From positions 32,205,809 through 32,269,808 of the forward strand of contig CM064653.1 of NCBI GenBank assembly GCA_032717465.1: a stretch of 64,000 bases of DNA. Direction: 5' to 3'. Shown one piece after another: positions 9,657-21,433 of this stretch (position 1 is its first letter; every line of letters starts with the position of its first letter). The DNA is from Coenobita brevimanus. Taxonomy: Eukaryota > Arthropoda > Malacostraca > Decapoda > Coenobitidae. Made by a program: the position numbers and the translations under genes. Under the pieces are notes generated by a model. It was not told where the DNA came from, did no database searches, and saw only the letters and a program-made list of their open reading frames with translations.

Positions 9657-11505
9657 TTTACCTTTGCTGTGAACCACTCTAGGTTCCGAAGTGCTTAGTA
9701 CGCTGTATACCTTTACAAAAATAAACATTTCAATCTTATTGGCGGGCCCCGATAGTTACTCAATACAGGGAAACATGAACAAGGTGAAATTTTAGTTTCG
9801 TTACTGTTAACACTGTCGTCTAAGAAGCCATTTTCTATAAAAGGTTAGAGTATTGAAAATAATCGGTAACTAGTGTAAATGGAGTTTATCACTAAAATTC
9901 GCTTGAAAATGGTAGCTCATTATCGTGTAAGTGAAAAATAATTGGTGAATGTACGCTTTATTTTAAGCAGCTAAAAGACCTTACCAGTTCAGCTGCTATT
10001 ACTCCAGTTTGTTTTCTGTATTTTTCTATTTTCGCGAACTATACAGTATTATATTTTCGCGAAATGTACTCTAGCTAATATTTATGCAAGGGCGTGTGGC
10101 TACACCCACGATAGGGTTGCCATCTTGGTTGCCATCACTGAGCTCTATAGGATGGAGAGGCTATCTCCTCTGCGGGCGTGTGATTTTGGCCGCACTCAAA
10201 TTCAAATTCAAATACTTTATTTCCACTAAGCAGTGGTTATTAATAATTATACACTCATCGCTTATAATACAAAAACACATATGGATTATGATTTTTTTTC
10301 TGCCTAGTTCAACGAATTATACCGAGTACATTTAGCCAATGAGTATAAAACGCCATAGGTTGCTGCAGTGCAGAACTTACCCTTTATGGCACTACCTATG
10401 TCATGAAACCGAATGTCCAGATTGATAAAGGCCGGAAGAAACATGGAAATATCTACAAGACAGTGTGAACAGAAGAGAAGAGGACATGGAGATAAAGACT
10501 GGAGATAAGTGGGCCCGTTTTTATGGCCTCATTCATGCAGGGAAACTGGGGAAAAATCTTCCCGCCCCACCCCAGGGGGCAGTGATGTTATAGAATTAGC
10601 AGCAAGATAGCCTATATTTCTTACTTGTGAAATGTAACGCCATCTCTCTTCGATGAATTCCTGTGCCCATTTTTGTATCCGTAAGCTTGGACAGTGGACC
10701 ATGGCACTATATTTTCCAGAATCATCAGCTACTTTCAAAAACCCACAGAGCAGCTCAGTACAAAAACGCGGACATCAGGCGTGGTGTAACATGGCTGCCG
10801 CTACACCAGCGTCGCCCTGGCGGATGGTACATAAATTACGCTGTGCTACCCATGAGAAAGCCTCTCCATACTATAGAGCTCAGTGGGTGCCATACGTCCA
10901 GATATTCCTGGACATGTTGTAGCGCACTTTTATTGTGCACCACACAGCCTCCATACGTAATTACCGCATTTCCTCCACACTATGCACACGGCACCATGGC
11001 ACCGAGGCTGGTATGACCCGGTGACCCTCCTAAAACCGCAAACCCACACCGAGAGTGTCACTCGTGCCTAATCCAATCAGGTCACATAAGCCACGCCGTG
11101 AGGAGCGTCTTCCAATTGCCTACGATCAGAGATCTAGCTACCCATTCACAGTCGACCTAGTCATGTGCATACGGCACTAAAGGCCTATGTGAGCGTCATG
11201 TGTACAAAAGCGCTTGAGGCGTTGCCTGAGGCTTCTTCCCACACCTAAACCCGTCCAGGCAACAGCTGTGCCCCTCGCCTACACATACACATCACGGATA
11301 CACTAAAGCACTTATAACCACCTATTTCACAAACTACTGAGTTTACGTATCCACCCCTCTCTCGATAATCAGTCACGGTCCTTGCTCCAGCTCAAATACT
11401 ATGTAATTCTCCCTTGTAAACCAGTTGTGAATGTGCTGGATACAGTGTTAATACATCTTGTTAATACACTCTTCTCTCTCCCAAACTGAGTTTAATATTA
11501 ATCCC
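9657..11505. other. Interval between solo LTRs A and B with SINE-like pieces
   Basis: At 9676-9740 lies a short SINE-like 3' end (CTGTATACCTTTACA then AATAAACATTTCAATC) also found at 27600-27655. At 10093-10115 the motif GTGTGGCTACACCCACGA recurs near 27510. At 10196-10225 a (CAAATT)n-like run is followed by ACTTTATTT, reading on the minus strand as the hexamer-repeat tail of a short element. 10330-11500 contains only short ORFs (for example minus 10529-10738) with no recognisable product. The five bases 11501-11505 (ATCCC) are the target duplication of solo LTR B. Confidence 0.45.
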
Positions 11506-13822
11506 TAAAGTACCTGCCGCCGCCGGACCACTCACTCGCCACCCCCCACCCCACCACCGAGCCACCACCACACCACCACCCCAGGAGGACACCACGGCGG
11601 GGTTAGTGACCCAGGACAAGAGGGTCACCAGGACACCTATCTCCAGAGCCCCTCTTCCCCGCAACTGTCACAACACCAGGTGAGCGGCAAGAGGCAACGA
11701 CCCTGCAGGCGGGGCAACCCTCAGCAGGTTCGGGGTGGGGCTGATCCAGAGTCAGTCCCAGGCAACACCGCGGTACGGCCACCATACGTACCGGGGAAGG
11801 AGCGGTCACTGTACGCCCTTCAGTTGTTTCCCCCTGTGACACCGCCATCACAGCCACCGTACGTGAAGGGGGAGGGAGTGGCCACCGTACGCCCCTCAGT
11901 CACAGCCACCTCTGGGGACAGCCTTGGGGCTTCAGTTATTGAACGCGCCCCGACTAGCAGAGAGAGGAATAGTGGAACCGCGATCACGGCCACTGTATGT
12001 GACAGGGAGGGAGTGGCCACCGTACGCCCCTCATCCACTATTACCTCCTACTATGGGAGTAACGCCTCAGTTACCTCCCGAAGGGCAGTCAGGCCCACGG
12101 CTACGGTCTTAGTGCATGCAAGGGTAAGTAGACCCTCGGCTACGGCCTCAGCATGTACCGGAGAGGGCGCTGCCCCTGTGCACCCCTCTCTTGCCTTTTC
12201 CTCCTGTGGGAGTAACACCGCGTTCACGGCCACCGTACGTGACGGGGAAGGAGCGGCCACCGTATGCCCTCCAGTTACTTCCCAGCTGGTGGGCAGGCAC
12301 ACGGCTACGGCCTTAGTGCGTGAAAGGGTAAGTAGACCCTCGTCTATGGAATCAGCACGCACCGGAGAGGGCGCTGCCCCTGTGCACCCCTCTCCTGCCT
12401 TTTCCTCCTTTGGGAGCAGCACCGCTTTCACGGCCACCATACGTGACGGGGAAAGAGTGGCCACCATATGCCCTTCAGCTGCGAGCCCTAGGAGTCATGA
12501 AACCGCGTTCACGGCCACCGTACGTGACGGGGAGGGAGTGGCCACCGTACGCCCCTCATTCGTGACCCCGAAGGCTCTCCCGGAGCAGGAGGTCCCTTGC
12601 GCAGCCGACTCCTTTCTTCTCGGCTGTGTGGGACGCCCTTTGTCTCCCCACAGGAGCAGTTCCCCAGAGGTGCTGTTGGAGTGGTGGCGTGGCCCAGTCC
12701 AAGCCCTACCACTTACCCCTGGGAGGTCCCTGTCCCTGACGGACATCCGATGGAGGCGATGCCGCAGTTCACCCCTGACGGCGCTTCTTCCTGTAGGCGG
12801 CCGCAGTCCCCAGGCCCAGACAACCCAGGCTCTCCCTCTCCTTGGAGCCAGAGGCGCCAGGCCTGCCTCCTGCAGCTGTTCGGCCTCAGTCCCAAGGGCC
12901 ATCTCACAGGTTGAGGCCCCCAGACCAGAGGGCCTCCCTGCACCCCATTGGCGCGGCCCCAGTGTGAGGGCCGCCTCTCAGGTCAAGGCCCCCAGACCGG
13001 AGGGCCTCCCTGCACCCCAACGACGACTACCACCCGGGCAGTGACGCCCCTACGGACAGTGCGCTGCCTCCTTCAGGAGGGCTCCACGTAGGGCCTCTCT
13101 TTCACGCCCAGGACGCGCAGCAGGTGATACCCAAGGAAAATACGGGTACGTAGTGACATTAATAAGGTTAACATAGTGAACAATCAACATAGTAGTGTAC
13201 AGTGATAAATAACAGAATAAGGCCCGAATGGTATATAAACGACTATAGTCACACTCAGTGCGCAGTGACCTGATACCTGGCAGAACAGAAAAGACCATAT
13301 ACAGGAGGACGTATAGAAAACGTGGGTTAGAGCAGGGGCGTGTGGGGTTCATCAGAAACTTGTGACCTAGTGCTACTGGGCCTAAGTAACTCTTGCGAGT
13401 GACACGACCCGCATTCTACCCACTTATGGTAATATTCATTCCCCCCCCCTCTTGGTCACGTCCTCCCCTAGTGAAACGAACTCAGTAAATAAAACATCAT
13501 CTCTGCTAAAGCATATTATTCGGGTACTTTAATATTAGTACTAAATATTCCTGTACAAGTGAAGAGTGACTTATTGTGTGTGTATTCCTACCCATTGTAT
13601 TTAAGGCTAATTCTGTGTTTCCTGTCTTTACACATATCAAATATCTCTTTGTGTATATTGTCACGGTGTCAGAGTTAAGGTAATAGATGTGTTAAGGTGT
13701 ACTGCCTGGTTTTTATGTCCTGTTCCTTTGTGGGTGCTTTACTTCTGGTCCGGAAAGAGGACCCCGCTGAGTAGCTGGTGTTCTTAGGACGAGAGGTCGG
13801 ACTAAAAACAGCCAGCATAACA
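11506..13822 (+). repeat. Solo LTR B of the E1/E2 superfamily
   Basis: This 2317-bp unit is bounded by perfect duplications ATCCC at 11501-11505 and 13823-13827. It starts TAAAGTACCTGCCG rather than TG and ends with the family block AGGACCCCGCTGAG, AGGACGAGAGGTCG and CAGCATAACA. Between about 11760 and 12580 it carries a dense array of the motif GGCCACCGTACGCCCCTC and variants, containing the palindrome CGTACG. One frame is open for 454 codons (11680-13044) with repeats like ATVRDGEGVATVRPS, and the opposite strand is also largely open (for example 12051-12467 and 12495-12902). Codon-multiple repeats and high GC explain open frames without coding function. Confidence 0.85.
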
Positions 13823-14238
13823 ATCCCCATTGTGAGTATCGAACATATAAATTAGCGAATTCCCACACTTGCTAAAGCGCCGCACACCTAGCTCACATAC
13901 CTAAAGCGCTACACACTGGCAAGCGAGCAACGCACTGCAAAAACCAAAATCACTACAATGCCCTGCATTTAGGTGTCAAAATCTTCGTTTGGGAGGAATT
14001 TTAAAAATTCCCCAAATGTCTAGAATTTCAGCTTCCATCACTTTTTCACGAAAAAATTAATATACCATTAAACTCTGTAATATCGAGAGAGAGACAGACA
14101 GACAGACAGACAGAGTGAGACCTTAGTTGATTTCGTCAGCTGGTAAGTGTTGCCAACTTGATCGGTTTAGCCCTGAGCTTTTTTTTTTTTTTTTTTTTTC
14201 ATATTTCATGCTGTTATAGTCATAAAATAATTGGTAAT
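13823..14238. other. Interval between solo LTR B and E1
   Basis: No gene was seen. It contains a (GACA)n run at 14092-14112 and a 21-base T run at 14179-14199. The last five bases before the LTR (GTAAT, 14234-14238) are the target duplication of element E1. Confidence 0.6.
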
Positions 14239-15929
14239 TGAGATACACACTCCCGCGGGAACTCCCCTGGAGTCCCCCCCACCAGGACGGAGCCCTTACC
14301 CGACCCCCAAACCAGGAGGACACCACGGGGGGCTTATACCGGGTCCGAGCGAGATGGGCCTCGGGACGTCACTGCCTTACGGCCGTCTTGCCCTCAACAC
14401 GATCAACATCACCCTCGCAGGAATGGGCAACTACTTCTCGGCCGAGCAAGCCTTCGCCAGGATCGGGGTAGGACTTGTGACAACACAGTCCCAGACAGCA
14501 CCGTGACATCGGCTGCCTTCCGTGTTGGGGAAGGATTGGCCACCGTATGTCCTTTTGCTGTTGCCCCCTGCAGCACCGCTGCAACCACATGCAGAATCAG
14601 CCCTGCAGTGGCGGCCATCTTATGCCCCGGGTTCAATGTGTCGGCCACCTTCCGCATGTTGTATGGTACACCAGAGGGAGGCGGAACTGCAGTATCGGCC
14701 ACCATCTGTGCTGGAGAAGGGTTGACCACCATATGCCCTTCATCTGCCTCCTCCTTCGGGAGCAGCACCGCGGCATCAGCTACCGTCCGTGCCGGGGAAG
14801 GGTCAGCCACTGTCCATGTCGGGGAAGGGTCGGCCACCATACGCCCTTCATTCCCAGTCTCTAGGGCTTCCCCATCGGAGGGAGTTTCTGGCGTGGCCCA
14901 CCCTCCAGGACGTTCTCCCCACTCTCTCTCCAGGTGTGGTTCCCAGGAGGAACCGCCTTTTGAGGAGTGGTGGCAGGGCCCGATTGCCGAGGAAGGGATC
15001 CATGCCTGATGGATCGCCCCCGGTTGATGCCTGGACCTGACGGACGCCACCCGGAGAGGATGCCACAGCCAACTGTTGATGGCACCCCAGACTCGTGGCG
15101 ACCGCAGTCCCCAGCCTCCCACGAACGCCCCTTGGACCCGAGCGCGGGACCTCCCAGGCTCCATCCAACACCAGCCCTCCGCCCAGAGCAGAAAGCATCA
15201 GGAACGACTTCTGGCCCTATTTGGCCCCAGTCCCGAGGGTCACTCACTAGGTCGAGGCTCCGCCAGGAGGGAGCCTCCCTACACCCCCAACCAGGACCGC
15301 GCCTGGGCCTCAATCCCCCTGGTAGTGGTTCCATGCCTCCTATGTGGGAGCACACCCCTGGGCCACCCCACTATGCCCGGGCACCATCTTAACTAAGACC
15401 CAGGTTTCAGCAGCCCAAGAAATGCTCTAGTGCAATCTAATGTCATCCCGGGAAACAGAGACTGACCGTACCCATATAAAGTATTAAAACCCGGAACAGT
15501 GATACAGTGAGAGTTAATAGTGACTGTGCCTATAAACTAAGTATTCTATCATACAACGTGAATTACCTAAGTCCAGAAACTAAGAACAGTATACAAGGAA
15601 TGTGAGGAAAAGGACTCTATGGACTGTGTCCCCGAAACCTGTGTATTATTGATATATGTTACTAAATGATGATGATCCCATTGTATGTGCAATGTAATGT
15701 AAATGCTGTCACTAATAAGCCTGTCCATGTACACACGCCCTATATTGTATACTATTGTATGAATATTGCAAGGAGGTTAGATTAAGGCAATACATGTGTT
15801 AAGGTAGCCTGCCGAGTCTTTATGCCGTTCCTCTGTTAAGGTGTTCTAGTTCCGGTCTAGAAAACGAACCCCACTCTGAAGCTGGTGTCTTTAGGACGAA
15901 AAGTTGGCCTCAAAACACCCAGCATAACA
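14239..15929 (+). repeat. E1 5' LTR (1691 bp)
   Basis: Starts TGAGATACACACTCC and ends CACCCAGCATAACA. It matches the 3' LTR at 21434-23922 over its length. The first third is GC-rich with repeated GGGGAAGGRTCGGCCACC-type modules (14520-14850). The final 200 bp hold the superfamily-conserved block with TCCGGTCTAGAAA and AGGACGAAAAGT. ORFs on both strands here are shared with the other LTRs and are not recognisable genes. Confidence 0.88.
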
Positions 15930-15956
15930 CTCGTGGACTGCGGAGGTTCTTGACCC
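15930..15956 (+). other. E1 candidate primer-binding site and leader
   Basis: Directly after the LTR the sequence reads CTCGTGGACTGCGGAGG then TTCTTGACCC. E2 has the matching CTGGTGGCCAGCGGTGG then TTCTTGACCC at the same place. Position next to the 5' LTR and conservation between the two elements support a primer-binding role. The primer tRNA was not identified. Confidence 0.55.
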
Positions 15957-15997
15957 GATCAGTACACAGGAGGAGCAAAACAGGGAAATTTAGCACA

Positions 15998-16848
15998 ATG
16001 GCGGCCAAACCCACATCCAATTGCCAAAATTCGACCCTGAGCAATATGACATCAATGTATACCTGACTATGGTCAAACCCATACTGGACATTGGCTTCGA
16101 GAATGACAGAGAAAAAATTATTGTCACGCTGCCACACCTGGGCAAAGCAATAGCTAGTATAGCTGCTAAAATCGTCCCTAAGTTAAAATAGGAACAGTTT
16201 GCACAAATAGTGAAACAGGCAATTATGCCATCACTGGGCAAAGTTGTCACCCTGTCACAACTGGACACCCTCACATACGATGGTAACCTGGACGACGCAT
16301 TCGTCCAGGCTAGGCGACTCATCACTGCCGCGTACCCAGAGACCGACACAGCTGTTCAGGAAGAGCATATATTCAACACACTCCTGAGAGTCCTCCCGAG
16401 CACTATAAGGGAACATTTTACTATACAGTATATGACCCTTCGGGAGATTTGGACCGAGATATGCAGCTTGTGCGATGCCTCCTCACCGCTCGCCCCACCT
16501 CCCAGCCGATCAATGCTGTCACCAAATTTCCAACCCACGGGACAGCCCCACAAAAGCAGCGAGCACCTCCACCCCAGTCCAATCCTGATCCCACGCAGTT
16601 TGTACCATGGGCACATCCTCCCAAGAAATGCCCCAACCCCAAGAAGAACTCAAACTTAATATATATAAATCCTTGGGAGTTCACCACCTGCAGCCGTAGC
16701 TGTCCCCTTCATGATATACGTGAGCAGTTGAAGGCTGCACAATGCAGGGCAGCTACGCAAGGGCGCCGGAAGGTCTCGTCCGTATAAGACGACGGACCAG
16801 AGGAGGATGCTCCACCCATCCCCTACACGGGTCTGGGGGAAATGAAGC
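15998..16848 (+). pseudogene. E1 gag, degenerate
   Basis: Gag starts at ATG 15998-16000 and aligns with the intact-looking E2 gag: LPKFDPEQYDI, VTLPHLGKAIASIAAKIVP, and QAIMPSLGKVVTLSQLD (about 16220-16265). A frameshift lies within the first dozen codons, a TAG replaces a codon near 16190, and another frameshift lies near 16435, after which the frame reads DRDMQLVRCLLTARPT and INPWEFTTCSRSCPLHD. As in E2, no C-x2-C-x4-H-x4-C knuckle was found; a CSRSCPLHD motif lies where a nucleocapsid might be. Dead copy. Confidence 0.72.
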
Positions 16849-17975
16849 ATGAAGAGGAGAATACTGCACAACAAATGGTTTTTAGGTCCGTTCCTGCACC
16901 TCCCCACTGTGGCGGGGGCCATCTCACAGAATTATCGCCCCCCAGTCTATGACAAGATGAGGCTGAAAGGGGTCAAGGCAAGACTATTGGTCAACACAGA
17001 AGCAGCCAGATCTTGCCTCTATACCTGCTTCTACTCGTGCCACACCTCCACCTTTGGCCCACTTCTCCCCACCTCAGTCCACCTCGTAGACATGGGAGAT
17101 GGCCCCCTGCCCATACGTGGGGAGACTGGGTCCCTATGGACCGATACCCACCAGGAAGTCTCCACCAGGCACCGATTCATTGTATTTGACTCAACCTGCC
17201 GTGCCTATGATGAATACCTGGGGCTGGATCTCTTACAAAAATTCCACACTACCATCAACTGTCACAAGCGATGCCTACAATTTCAAAGAGATTCAGCCAC
17301 CTCCACTCAGCCCCTCTGCACCTGCACACCATACCCGGTTCCCCAGTCCTTCTCCCCCAACCCCCCCTCACTCAGCCACTCTACACCTGCACCCCACACC
17401 CCCCTCTCTCCCCCTCTCCCCTCGCTCCCCCAGCCTCCCACCCTTCCTCGCCCTCCTTCCCAGCCTTCTCCCCACCTCACCTTTCCTGCAACCATTGCTA
17501 CTTCCATAACTCTTCCTTCTCAACATGAGGCTTGGCTACAACTGAACAGACCCAGCGGTACCTCCATCTTGTTCTCCCCCAACCTACCACCGGGGACTGT
17601 CTCCTCCTGCTTACTATCTCCCACCTTCCTCCCCCCCCCCACCAGGCGGTATGGATTGCTAACCTCACCACCATCCCACTCACCCTGCCCCAAGGACTAA
17701 TAGTGGGAGACGTGGAGGAAGCTGAGCCTTGTGACGTCCCCCCCCCCTCCTCCACTACCCTACCTTCCCTACCTGAACACCTCTCTCCACACCAAGCTCA
17801 CACCCTTTGACAACTTCTCCTGGACTTCCAAGACCTATTCTCGTCAAACCCAGCAGACATCGGGCACACTACATACCTTAGCCACGAGATCCACACCATG
17901 GGATCCCCCCTCTGACAACTCTCACAGCGGAAAAACCCCAAACAGGGGGCGGAGGAAGACCAGCAGGTCCAGGAC
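16849..17975 (+). pseudogene. E1 protease region and proline-rich linker
   Basis: The frame 16849-17700 contains an aspartic-protease-like domain: VKARLLVNTEAARSCL at about 16965-17010, where the active-site D-T-G has become N-T-E, followed by VHLVDMGDGPLPI and IVFDSTCRAYDEYLGLDLL. It then enters a Pro/Ser/Thr/Leu-rich spacer (about 17310-17650) present in both E1 and E2 between protease and RT. The loss of the catalytic Asp and Gly means no protease activity. The frame is broken before the RT, around 17700-17975. Confidence 0.68.
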
Positions 17976-18650
17976 ATGCTAGATGCCGGTGTTATATCCC
18001 CCTCCACCAGCCCATGGTCTTTGCCTGTTGTATTTGTTAAGAAAAAGGATGGCTCCTTGCAGTTCTGTGTAGACTACCAGAAACTCAGCAATGTGACTAT
18101 GAAGGACGCCACGCCCTTACCCAGAATAGATGACTCCCTCAAATCTCTCCATGGATCTTCATGGTTCTCCACCCTGGATCTCCAGTCGGGGTACTGGCAA
18201 GTCCTCGTCCACCCTGAGGACAGACAAAAAAGTCTTTTTTACCAGCAGTGGCAAACATTATGAGTTTAATGTCCTCCCTTTCGGACTGTGCAACTCCCCG
18301 GCCACATTCTCCTGCTTGTTGGAGTCAGTCCTCAGTGGCCTGACCTGGGAGCTCTGCTTGGCATATCTAGATGATGTTATTGTGTTCAGCCGCACCTTGG
18401 CCGACCACCTCCAGCACCTTAGATGAGTCTTCACACGTATACACTAAGCAGGACTCAAACTCAAGCCCTCGAAATTCGTGCTGGCCAAAAGATCCGTGTA
18501 GTTTCTGGGGCACTTAATATCCACAGAGGGAATCTCCCCCAACCCCAACAAGCTACGTGCCATCGTGGACCTACCTTTTCCCAAGGATGTCCACAACATG
18601 CACGCCTTCCTCGGCCTGACCTCTTATTATCGGCTTTTCGTGAAGGGTTT
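17976..18650 (+). pseudogene. E1 reverse transcriptase
   Basis: RT fingers and palm: GVISPSTSPWSLPVVFVKKK, FCVDYQKLSNVTMKDATPLP, FSTLDLQSGYWQV with the first catalytic Asp (about 18168-18200), then a frameshift near 18240 and YEFNVLPFGLCNSPATFS. The palm motif YLDD (18364-18375) is intact. A TGA follows at about 18423. The connection continues in other frames as FVKGFADITKPLH near 18640. Ty3-type by order and motif; inactive because of frame breaks. Confidence 0.8.
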
Positions 18651-19165
18651 TGCTGACATCACTAAACCCCTCCACACCTAACCAAGAAGGGTGAACCATT
18701 CATCTGGACTGAGGCCCGAATAACTACCTTCAACACCATGAAAAACGAACTAATCACCGCCCCCATTGTCACCTTCCCAGACTACACCCTACCTTTCTGC
18801 CTGTACACCAATGTATCCCTGGTTGCCATTGGTGCCATACTGGCTCAGGTTCAGGATGGGTGAGAACACATCATCGCCTGTGCCAACTGTACCTTTAACC
18901 AAACTGAGAGAAACTATGCGGCCACCAAACGTGAGTGCCTAGGCATCATCTAGGCCCTAGACCACTTCCAGGCGTATATATCAGGCACCCACATGACCAT
19001 CATCACAGATCATCAATCCCTTCAGTGGTTACGTCAGTCCAACACCAATAACGCCAAACTCATCAGGTGGAGGGAAGCACTGGAAGAATTCGACTTCGAG
19101 ATCACTTACCACTCTGGAAAGTTACATACCAATGCTGACGCCTTATTGCAACTTCCCATTAACTC
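18651..19165 (+). pseudogene. E1 RNase H domain
   Basis: Frames around 18690-19160 encode a Ty3 RNase H: TFPDYTLPFCLYTNVSLVAI (catalytic Asp replaced by Asn in TNVS), TKRECLGII with the conserved Glu near 18935, ITDHQSLQWL (about 19003-19032), and HTNADALLQLP at about 19126-19158. TGA at 18861-18863 and TAG at 18952-18954 interrupt the frame. It would degrade the RNA strand of RNA:DNA hybrids but is not expressible here. Confidence 0.75.
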
Positions 19166-20290
19166 CATCCACGCCAGACCCGACCTCCAACAGCTGTGGC
19201 AGGCTAAGCAACGACCTTCCTGGATGCCACCACTGATCTTCAGGAGGCTATACCAACACAGCAACCACCTCTTCACCCAAGACAGCCACATAGTCCTGGA
19301 CTCCGACGATGCCATGACCTACCTCCACTCTCACAATGGCATCCACCTCGGCACAAAGAAACTCTTGCAGGCCCTTAATAACATTTGCTGGACCCATGGG
19401 CCCTCTACACTAGCCAAGAAAGTCATCCAGGCCTGCTGGGCCTGCTCATTAGGGAAGGACATCACCCGTACACCGGGGCCAGCAGGGAATATCACTGCCC
19501 ACAAGCTCTGGCAACTGTTGTCTGTCAATGTAGTCAGACCACTACCACCAAAAGCCGGCTACAAATACATCATAACTTTCAATGACGTCTATTCGAAATT
19601 CCTCATTGCCTTCCCTGCGAAAGAGCACCACGCCATGGCTGTGGCAGACGCCCTACTGCGCCACGTCTTCCCCTACTTTGGGATTCCCCAGGCCATACAT
19701 TCCAACAATGTCTCCGAATTTACTAGCAAGGTCTGGGCAGAACTAGCCTCCCGGTTCGGCTACCAAATCTCCCACTCCTCCCCATACTGGCCCCAGGGTA
19801 ATGGAGTACGTGAAAGGAGTCATCGCACCCTCCTCAACCAGATACGGGCGCAAATACTAGAAACAGGGAAGGAAGACTGGCCGGCGCATGTTAAGATAAT
19901 ACAGTGGGGCATGAACACCTGCCCCAAGAGATGATGGGGTCACACCACACAAACGAGTATTCGGGGAAGCACCCCTCCTCTTGCTCCTGCGACACCACCT
20001 CCAGCCCCCCTCCCCACCCCCTATGGCCAACCACCTTCATCACCTGAAGAGACGGCTGTACCACCTGCAGCAGCAAGACCTTCAGCCAGACACCACGCCA
20101 CCCAACCCCTACAAACCAGGAGATTCAGTAGCAGTGGCACGCCTGCCATTTCCTGACAAAGTCTTCCCCCGGTTCGAAGGGCCCTACACCATCATCAAAG
20201 TCCCCAACCCTTACCAAGTCATTGTGCAGTGCCACGGCGACACCCGTACATACTGCAGTTGGCATGTACGCCCATTCCAACCCACCCCCA
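19166..20290 (+). pseudogene. E1 integrase
   Basis: Follows RNase H in one frame (18993-19934). The zinc domain shows HSHNGIHLG and ACWACSLGKD. The core shows VNVVRPLPPK (usually D at the second position), HSNNVSEF (usually HSDN) and GNGVRERSH, which keeps the Glu. Two of the three DDE residues are therefore replaced. A stop at 19932-19934 is followed in the next frame by the C-terminal part with PGDSVAVARLPFPDK and FEGPYTIIKVPNPYQVIV, an SH3-like integrase tail. Catalysis would be abolished. Confidence 0.8.
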
Positions 20291-21170
20291 CACACACTCC
20301 TCCACACCATGTGCCCTCTCCCTCCCGCCCCACAACGCCACCTTCTCCCTCTTCTCAGAAACTGACCCCTGACTCATACCACTACTATTTCACACCCTCC
20401 ACCTCCCCCTCTACCACCCCCTGCCCCACCTCCCCCTCACCTGATTCCCCCACAATCTCCCCCAACCAAGATGACTCAACAGCGACCTCACTCAACCCCT
20501 CACCTCATCTCACCTCACCTCCACCACCTAGCACACCAGAAGATACCACACAACTCATTCACACCCTCGCCAACACACCTCCCCAACCATGTGTTGCGCT
20601 GGCAACCACACCTGGCTGCACCGCACCACACCTCAGCATGGCGTCCCATGCTCTTGCCACCCCCGCACACTCCCCTCCCCCCCACCCCAACACTACGCCC
20701 ACGTGCAACACCACCCACTCCCCCTAACCTCCCTCACACGCCCTCGTGCCCCCACCACATTCCCAATGATCACACCGGCTACACCCGCCACCAACCCCCA
20801 CATACACACACACACCATGTCATACCACCCCACGAAAACACAGCTCACAACCACCACATGGCTCCACTACCTCACCCCCCACCCCAGTTCTTACCACCAC
20901 CACCACTCAATCTGGGCGCACCTCACGTCCACCACACAGGTACGCCCCCATACCCTCACCTACCCGCCAACAACACCCCAGTCACCACCAACCACCCCCA
21001 ACATAACCCCTATCACCCTCCCCCTACACCAAACTCAATGGAAATTACCACTCACCAAATGCCCCAGTGGAAAATACCGCATCCCCACCAAGCTCCCTCA
21101 TAAAACCCCGGCCTTCTCACCTCTTGCCAGCATACAGCCAGAGGACCTGCGCCACTCAACACCACCAGTG
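20291..21170 (+). pseudogene. E1 Pro/Thr/His-rich pol tail
   Basis: After the integrase the frame runs through about 290 codons of low-complexity Pro, Thr, His and Ser with little G in the sense strand. E2 has a tail of matching composition and place (34560-35210). Two overlapping frames are open here because of the skewed composition. It joins the conserved terminal domain at 21171. No env-like signal peptide or membrane segment was seen. Confidence 0.6.
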
Positions 21171-21425
21171 ATGAAGATATGCTGTATCATCTGGCAGCCC
21201 CCACAGGGGCCTACCCAGAAAATTTGAGGGATGCCCCATCTATTCCTCTGTCTTCACCACGCTCCACACACCTCCATCCTACATATCACGTTTGCACCAC
21301 ACCAGGAACCAAACCAATTCACACAACACTGGGACACTCTCCTATGCCACCTCACACCGACACACTGTACCCCCACCTCAGTCACATACCACCTCCAGTC
21401 ATGGGGATGTGACTTCTCGCCCGCT
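21171..21425 (+). pseudogene. E1 conserved pol-terminal domain, function unknown
   Basis: Roughly 80 codons between the low-complexity tail and the 3' LTR align with 35212-35458 of E2. Shared features are an initial MK(I/V), W at about residue 8, an H-L pair, S-(I/M)-L-(H/F), W-x-x-LL-x-HL near the middle, and YHL then (D/T)FS at the end. E1 has a TGA at about 21226 where E2 has Cys in VCGPC. I do not recognise the fold. Conservation here, against the divergence of the preceding tail, suggests selection while the lineage was active. Confidence 0.5.
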
Positions 21426-21433
21426 GACGGTGG

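Noticed and set aside
10529..10738. 69-codon ORF on the minus strand between solo LTRs
   Set aside because: Short, with no recognisable domain and no supporting splice or conservation signal.
16449..16787. Independent gene within E1
   Set aside because: It is the C-terminal part of gag in a shifted frame, aligning with the E2 gag.
20291..21425. Envelope gene downstream of E1 pol
   Set aside because: The region is Pro/Thr/His-rich and then a small unassigned domain. No signal peptide, furin-type site or membrane segment was visible.
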